From positions 1 to 9,327 of the forward strand of contig JAJRWJ010000470.1 of NCBI GenBank assembly GCA_024276805.1: a DNA stretch of 9,327 nt, given 5' to 3'. Position numbers and translations under genes: made by a program. Positions 6,192 to 9,327 of this stretch are shown in pieces. Numbering within the stretch: the stretch's first letter is position 1; each line of letters starts with the position of its first letter. The DNA is from Gammaproteobacteria bacterium. Lineage in GTDB: Bacteria > Pseudomonadota > Gammaproteobacteria > Methylococcales > Methylomonadaceae. The notes beneath the pieces are model-generated. The model saw only the letters and a program-made list of their open reading frames with translations, was not told the DNA's origin and did not search any database.

Positions 6192-7814
6192 ATGGATGAC
6201 TCGATGACACAACCCTTGCTGCTGGCAGCAGCAGCCTCCGGCCTGTTGTTGCTGATGATTTTTTTGTTGTTGCTGTTTCTGTGGAAGAAAATACATGCCC
6301 TGCAACAGGCCACTTCCCCGGATGATCTGCAGCGACTGCTGCTCGTGCTGCAAGCCAATACTGAATTGTTGAAGGAAGGTTTTTCCCAGGCCAGGAAGGA
6401 ACTACGGGAAATCAGTGCGGAAAATCGCCACGAATCACAGCAGATGTTCAAGAGTTTTCAGGACACCCTGTTGCACAGGCTTGCCGAGAATGACAACATG
6501 CAGAACAGACAGCTTGCGAGATTCCGGGAAGAGCTGCAACAGCTGTCGGAAAAGCTGCTGCAGCAAGGCAATGAGTTCAGGCAAAGTGTCCTGGCTTCCT
6601 TTCAGGCTTCCAGCGAGGCCATGAACAGCAGGCAGGATCAGTTTGTCGACAAGACCGGAAAAAAACTGGATGAATTTGCGGAACGCATCAAACTGGATGG
6701 CAAGGACAATCGCAGGGAACTGAACGAAGGGTTGAAGGCAGTCGCAGACAGTTTTTCCGGAGGCATCAAGGACTTCAATGAGCAGCTGCGGCTCAGGTTT
6801 GCCGATCTGCAGAAGCAGCAGCTGGAAAGCAATCGGCAGGCCAAAGCCGGCATTCAGGAAATCAGTGCGGCGATTGAGAAGCAGCTGCAAAATATTCGCG
6901 AGGACAATACCCGGCAGTTGACGGAAATGCGCAGGACTGTCGACGAGAAGCTGCATGACACGCTGGAAAAACGTCTGGGAGAATCCTTCAAGCAGGTCAG
7001 TGAACGTCTCGAACAGGTGCACAAAGGTCTTGGGGAAATGCAGAATCTTGCGGTCGGCGTCGGCGATCTGAAGAAAGTCCTGTCCAACGTCAAGACCCGT
7101 GGAATTTTAGGTGAATATCAGCTGGGCAATATCCTGGAGCAGATTCTTTCCCCCGAGCAGTACGCAGTCAATGTCGCGACCAAAAAAGGCAGTCAGGCAA
7201 ACGTCGAGTTTGCGGTGAAATTGCCGGGCAAGGCCGATGACAAAACCGTGTGGCTGCCCATCGATTCCAAATTCCCCATGGAAAGCCATCAGACGCTGCT
7301 GCAGGCCGTGGAGGAAGGCAGCCCGGTAAAAATAGAAATGGCCGAGAAACAGCTGCTCAAGACCGTGGAGAGTTTTGCCAAGGATATCAGCAGCAAGTAT
7401 ATCGATCCGCCCCATACCACCGATTTTGCCATCATGTTTCTGCCAGTGGAAAGCCTCTATGCCGAAGTGTTGCGGCATCCGCAGGTTTTCGCCAAATTGC
7501 AGCGGCAGTATCGGATCACCATAACCGGTCCGACCACTCTGTCCGCGCTGTTGAGCAGTCTGCACATGGGTTTTCGCACACTGGCCGTGCAGAAGCGCAG
7601 CAGCGAGGTCTGGAAAGTGCTGGCCGAAGTGAAGACAGAATTCGGAAAATACTCCGAGCAGCTGGATCTGGTACACAAGCACCTGAATACCGCATCGACA
7701 TCGCTGGAAAAACTGCAGACCACCAGAACCAATGCCATGGCCAGAAAACTGAAGGGTGTGGAGGTGCTGGAAGCCGACGACGCAAGCACTCCTCTGCCCC
7801 CACTGGAAAAATGA
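6192..7814 (+). CDS. rmuC: DNA recombination protein RmuC
   Basis: RmuC proteins limit recombination between short inverted repeats; they are predicted to carry a nuclease-like fold, and their biochemical activity is poorly defined. The 540-residue product begins with a single membrane anchor (residues 8-31, leucine-rich, ending FLW). Next comes a long charged, glutamine-rich coiled-coil region (about 45-290). The RmuC (DUF195) domain follows: RGILGEYQLGNILEQILSPE (from about 303), WLPIDSKFP (354-362, with Asp358 and Lys360), a DFAIMFLPVESLYAEVL block and GPTTLSALLSSLHMGF. It is longer than E. coli RmuC (475 residues), mostly through the coiled coil. The start may be ATG 6192 or ATG 6204 (MTQPLL...); neither has a clear ribosome site. 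It ends with TGA and stands alone, diverging from fpr. Confidence 0.94.
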   Translation: MDDSMTQPLLLAAAASGLLLLMIFLLLLFLWKKIHALQQATSPDDLQRLLLVLQANTELLKEGFSQARKELREISAENRHESQQMFKSFQDTLLHRLAENDNMQNRQLARFREELQQLSEKLLQQGNEFRQSVLASFQASSEAMNSRQDQFVDKTGKKLDEFAERIKLDGKDNRRELNEGLKAVADSFSGGIKDFNEQLRLRFADLQKQQLESNRQAKAGIQEISAAIEKQLQNIREDNTRQLTEMRRTVDEKLHDTLEKRLGESFKQVSERLEQVHKGLGEMQNLAVGVGDLKKVLSNVKTRGILGEYQLGNILEQILSPEQYAVNVATKKGSQANVEFAVKLPGKADDKTVWLPIDSKFPMESHQTLLQAVEEGSPVKIEMAEKQLLKTVESFAKDISSKYIDPPHTTDFAIMFLPVESLYAEVLRHPQVFAKLQRQYRITITGPTTLSALLSSLHMGFRTLAVQKRSSEVWKVLAEVKTEFGKYSEQLDLVHKHLNTASTSLEKLQTTRTNAMARKLKGVEVLEADDASTPLPPLEK

Positions 7815-8154
7815 TCTGCAGAGAGTATACAGCTGGGAGAGCGCCTGTAAAATCATGAAAAACCAAAAGGATATGGTAATCCTCCTGGAGGACTGCCACG
7901 GCAGATTAGCGGATCCAGGTTGTGGCGGCTTGTTCCGGATTCCGCTGAGGCGGCATCGGGTTACTGTCATGTGCACACATGGGCATGAACAAAGCGGCAA
8001 ATCCTGATGCCAATGTAGCGTAAGTATTCAGAGCCCCTCTCAATTCTTACCAACCGGGTGGTTTTGTTGGGGTTCCTATCGTCACCCCAGCCTTCTCCCA
8101 GAGGGCAGTAAGGCGCTATTCTCTCAGAGATTTATATGCGCTCGCCCTGGAGTA
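7815..8154. other. Long spacer without a supported gene
   Basis: No reading frame here resembles a protein. AGAGTATA at 7822-7829, just after the rmuC stop, is a partial copy of the spacer motif. Bases 8081-8107 (CACCCCAGCCTTCTCCCAGA core) look like a degenerate copy of the CCTCACCCCAGCCCTCTCCC type of intergenic repeat common in proteobacterial genomes; this is recollection, not comparison. Short stems (CCTCC-T-GGAGG, AACC-GGGT-GGTT followed by TT) are too weak to call a terminator for rmuC. Confidence 0.4.
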
Positions 8155-8155
8155 A

Positions 8156-8194
8156 AGAGTATATTAGGTGCTGTATGCAGGAAATGTATATAAT
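8156..8194 (+). promoter_or_regulatory. Third AGAGTATATTA motif and candidate -10 box
   Basis: AGAGTATATTA (8156-8166) is an exact third copy of the 11-mer found in both arms of the fpr-rmuC inverted repeat, here pointing at the dehydratase gene 88 bp downstream. A perfect TATAAT follows at 8189-8194, about 60 bp before the gene, without a good -35 box. A perfect 10-bp palindrome, CTGTGCACAG, sits at 8215-8224 in the presumed leader. Confidence 0.35.
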
Positions 8195-8254
8195 CGCTCT
8201 TAGCAGCTGAATATCTGTGCACAGCAGCTTTTTAGGGTTTACTGAGAGGTGACG

Positions 8255-8641
8255 ATGATGGGCTGGAGAGAGAAGCAACATGAAGAAACTTATAGCGATG
8301 CCGAAGTGGAGGAGCGTCTAAAGGCGGAATTACCGCACTGGTATCTGGAAAAGGGCTGGATTCGCCGCAAATACAAAACCAGCGGCTGGAAATCGACGCT
8401 GATGGTGGTCAATACCGTCGGGCATTTGGCCGAAGCGGCCTTTCACCATCCCGATTTGACCGTTTCCTATGCGTTCGTCATCGTAAAACTGGTGAATCAT
8501 GCCGCCAAGGGGATTACCAACAAAGATTTTGAACTGGCGCACAAGATCGAGGAAGTCATTCAGTGGCAGCCGGGCAGGGAAGGGGGGGCATTGACCGGGA
8601 CGCCGGACGATCCGCGCTTCAAATATATCAAATACGATTGA
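8255..8641 (+). CDS. 4a-hydroxytetrahydrobiopterin dehydratase (PCD/DCoH family)
   Basis: Members of this family dehydrate 4a-hydroxytetrahydrobiopterin during pterin recycling for phenylalanine hydroxylase; many bacterial members have other or unknown roles, including RuBisCO assembly. Numbered from ATG 8255, the 128-residue protein has the signature E-x3-HHP (Glu60, His64, His65, Pro66) and a third conserved-position His82 in VNHAAKGIT. The tryptophan usual after HHP-x is replaced by leucine (HHPDLTVSY). It ends in a polar extension, GTPDDPRFKYIKYD, beyond the core domain. GAGGTGA (8246-8252) is an excellent Shine-Dalgarno sequence; it overlaps a possible GTG start at 8249, so ATG 8255 or ATG 8258 is the likelier start. 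A gene for a DUF6781-like protein follows 63 bp downstream on the same strand, without an obvious terminator between. No phenylalanine hydroxylase or carboxysome gene is in the window, so the biological role is open. Confidence 0.88.
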   Translation: MMGWREKQHEETYSDAEVEERLKAELPHWYLEKGWIRRKYKTSGWKSTLMVVNTVGHLAEAAFHHPDLTVSYAFVIVKLVNHAAKGITNKDFELAHKIEEVIQWQPGREGGALTGTPDDPRFKYIKYD

Positions 8642-8704
8642 GCGTTTGGCCGAAGAGTAAACAAATTTCACCGTTGATCCTAACAATTTCAGGAGTGATC
8701 GATC

Positions 8705-9327
8705 ATGAGTAATACTACCGACAATGCCCGGCAGGCCGCAAAAAACGCCGTTGCCTCCGGAGAAGATATCTACGGACAGATTCACGATATAACCCTGAAG
8801 GCCCTGACCGAACGGGAACTGGACCTGGAAAACATCAGCAATGTCGCGCAGGCGGTGGGCAAGGGGATCAGTGAAGGTATCGGTAATCAGGTACGCGCCA
8901 AAGAGATACTGCAGGAATCGGCAAATGCGCTGGATGATGCGCTGGCAAAGGCTGCCGAGGCTTCCAAGCTGGCCATTGAAGAGGCGGCCTCGCGTGTCGA
9001 TGAGTTCTCCCACGAGGACCTCAGGCAGGCGACCGAGAACCTGAAGAGTCTGGAAGAGCTGTTTGTGGAAACCATGCAGGAGATCGCCAAAAATGGCAAT
9101 GCAGTGGTGGTCAATACCGCCCAGGACCTGATTGCCCATGCCCGGCAAACCGGCAGTGCCGTTGGAGAGCAGGTTTTGAACGGCCTGCAGGCCCTGCAGA
9201 AATTGCCTCAGCTGGGAAAGGATGCGGCCTTGAGCGGCGCCAAAACGACGGCTTCCACGCTGGCGGCGATTGGCAGCGGCATACTGGCGGGCATCGCCGA
9301 TGGTCTGCAGGGCAAGCGCGAGGATAA
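8705..9327 (+). CDS. DUF6781-like / phasin-like helical protein, partial (3' end outside)
   Basis: ATG 8705 is preceded by AGGAG (8691-8695) at 9 nt, and the frame stays open to the window edge (207 codons, no stop). The product starts MSNTTDNARQAAKNAVASGE. It is almost entirely amphipathic helix: alanine-, glutamate- and lysine-rich stretches (DALAKAAEASKLAIEEAASR, LKSLEELFVETMQEIAKNG) followed by a glycine/alanine-rich hydrophobic segment (STLAAIGSGILAGIADGLQG). There is no signal peptide and no catalytic motif. This layout recalls the DUF6781 family and, more loosely, phasins that coat storage granules. The family name is from memory and the function is unknown. It probably shares a transcript with the dehydratase gene upstream. 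Confidence 0.8.
   Translation, partial: MSNTTDNARQAAKNAVASGEDIYGQIHDITLKALTERELDLENISNVAQAVGKGISEGIGNQVRAKEILQESANALDDALAKAAEASKLAIEEAASRVDEFSHEDLRQATENLKSLEELFVETMQEIAKNGNAVVVNTAQDLIAHARQTGSAVGEQVLNGLQALQKLPQLGKDAALSGAKTTASTLAAIGSGILAGIADGLQGKRED

Noticed and set aside
6010..6207. 65-codon plus-strand frame (MLNIHMRRVYY...) ahead of rmuC
   Set aside because: It overlaps the rmuC start, spans a repeat arm, lacks a ribosome site and resembles no protein I know.

Overview
The window comes from a Pseudomonadota bacterium, most likely a gammaproteobacterium, judging from moderately GC-rich coding sequence, the E. coli/Azotobacter type of ferredoxin-NADP reductase, RmuC, and the proteobacterial form of pyruvate phosphate dikinase (PPDK). 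The genus cannot be told from sequence alone. I see no tRNA, rRNA, CRISPR array or intact transposase.

Layout from left to right. Bases 1-229 hold no gene, but carry two copies of a 17-bp palindromic repeat that resembles an IS21-family terminus. Bases 230-1479 (minus) encode a MgtC/SapB-DUF4010 type membrane protein broken by a one-base frameshift. Bases 1480-2116 are mostly non-coding; they hold what looks like a decayed, internally deleted gene relic, a dispersed repeat, a minus-strand terminator-like hairpin and a probable ppdK promoter. Bases 2117-4870 (plus) are ppdK. Its reading frame is cut by an in-frame TAA at 4721-4723, one glycine after the catalytic cysteine, and the expected C-terminal tail continues in the same frame to a TGA at 4868-4870. 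Bases 4971-5777 (minus, convergent with ppdK) encode a ferredoxin/flavodoxin-NADP+ reductase. Bases 6192-7814 (plus, divergent from it) encode RmuC. The 414-bp divergent spacer carries a long inverted repeat built on AGAGTATATTA, which recurs upstream of the next gene. Bases 7815-8254 are non-coding. Bases 8255-8641 (plus) encode a pterin-4a-carbinolamine dehydratase family protein. A helical DUF6781-like/phasin-like protein starts at 8705 and runs off the right edge.

The genes do not form one pathway. PPDK (pyruvate/PEP interconversion) and Fpr (NADPH/ferredoxin redox balance) are central metabolism, RmuC is DNA maintenance, and the dehydratase plus the helical protein may be co-transcribed. 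The main points for a second look are the TAA inside the PPDK active-site motif, the frameshift in the DUF4010 gene (together they may mean gene decay or sequence error), and the shared upstream motif of fpr, rmuC and the dehydratase gene. I found no convincing multi-gene novel system.
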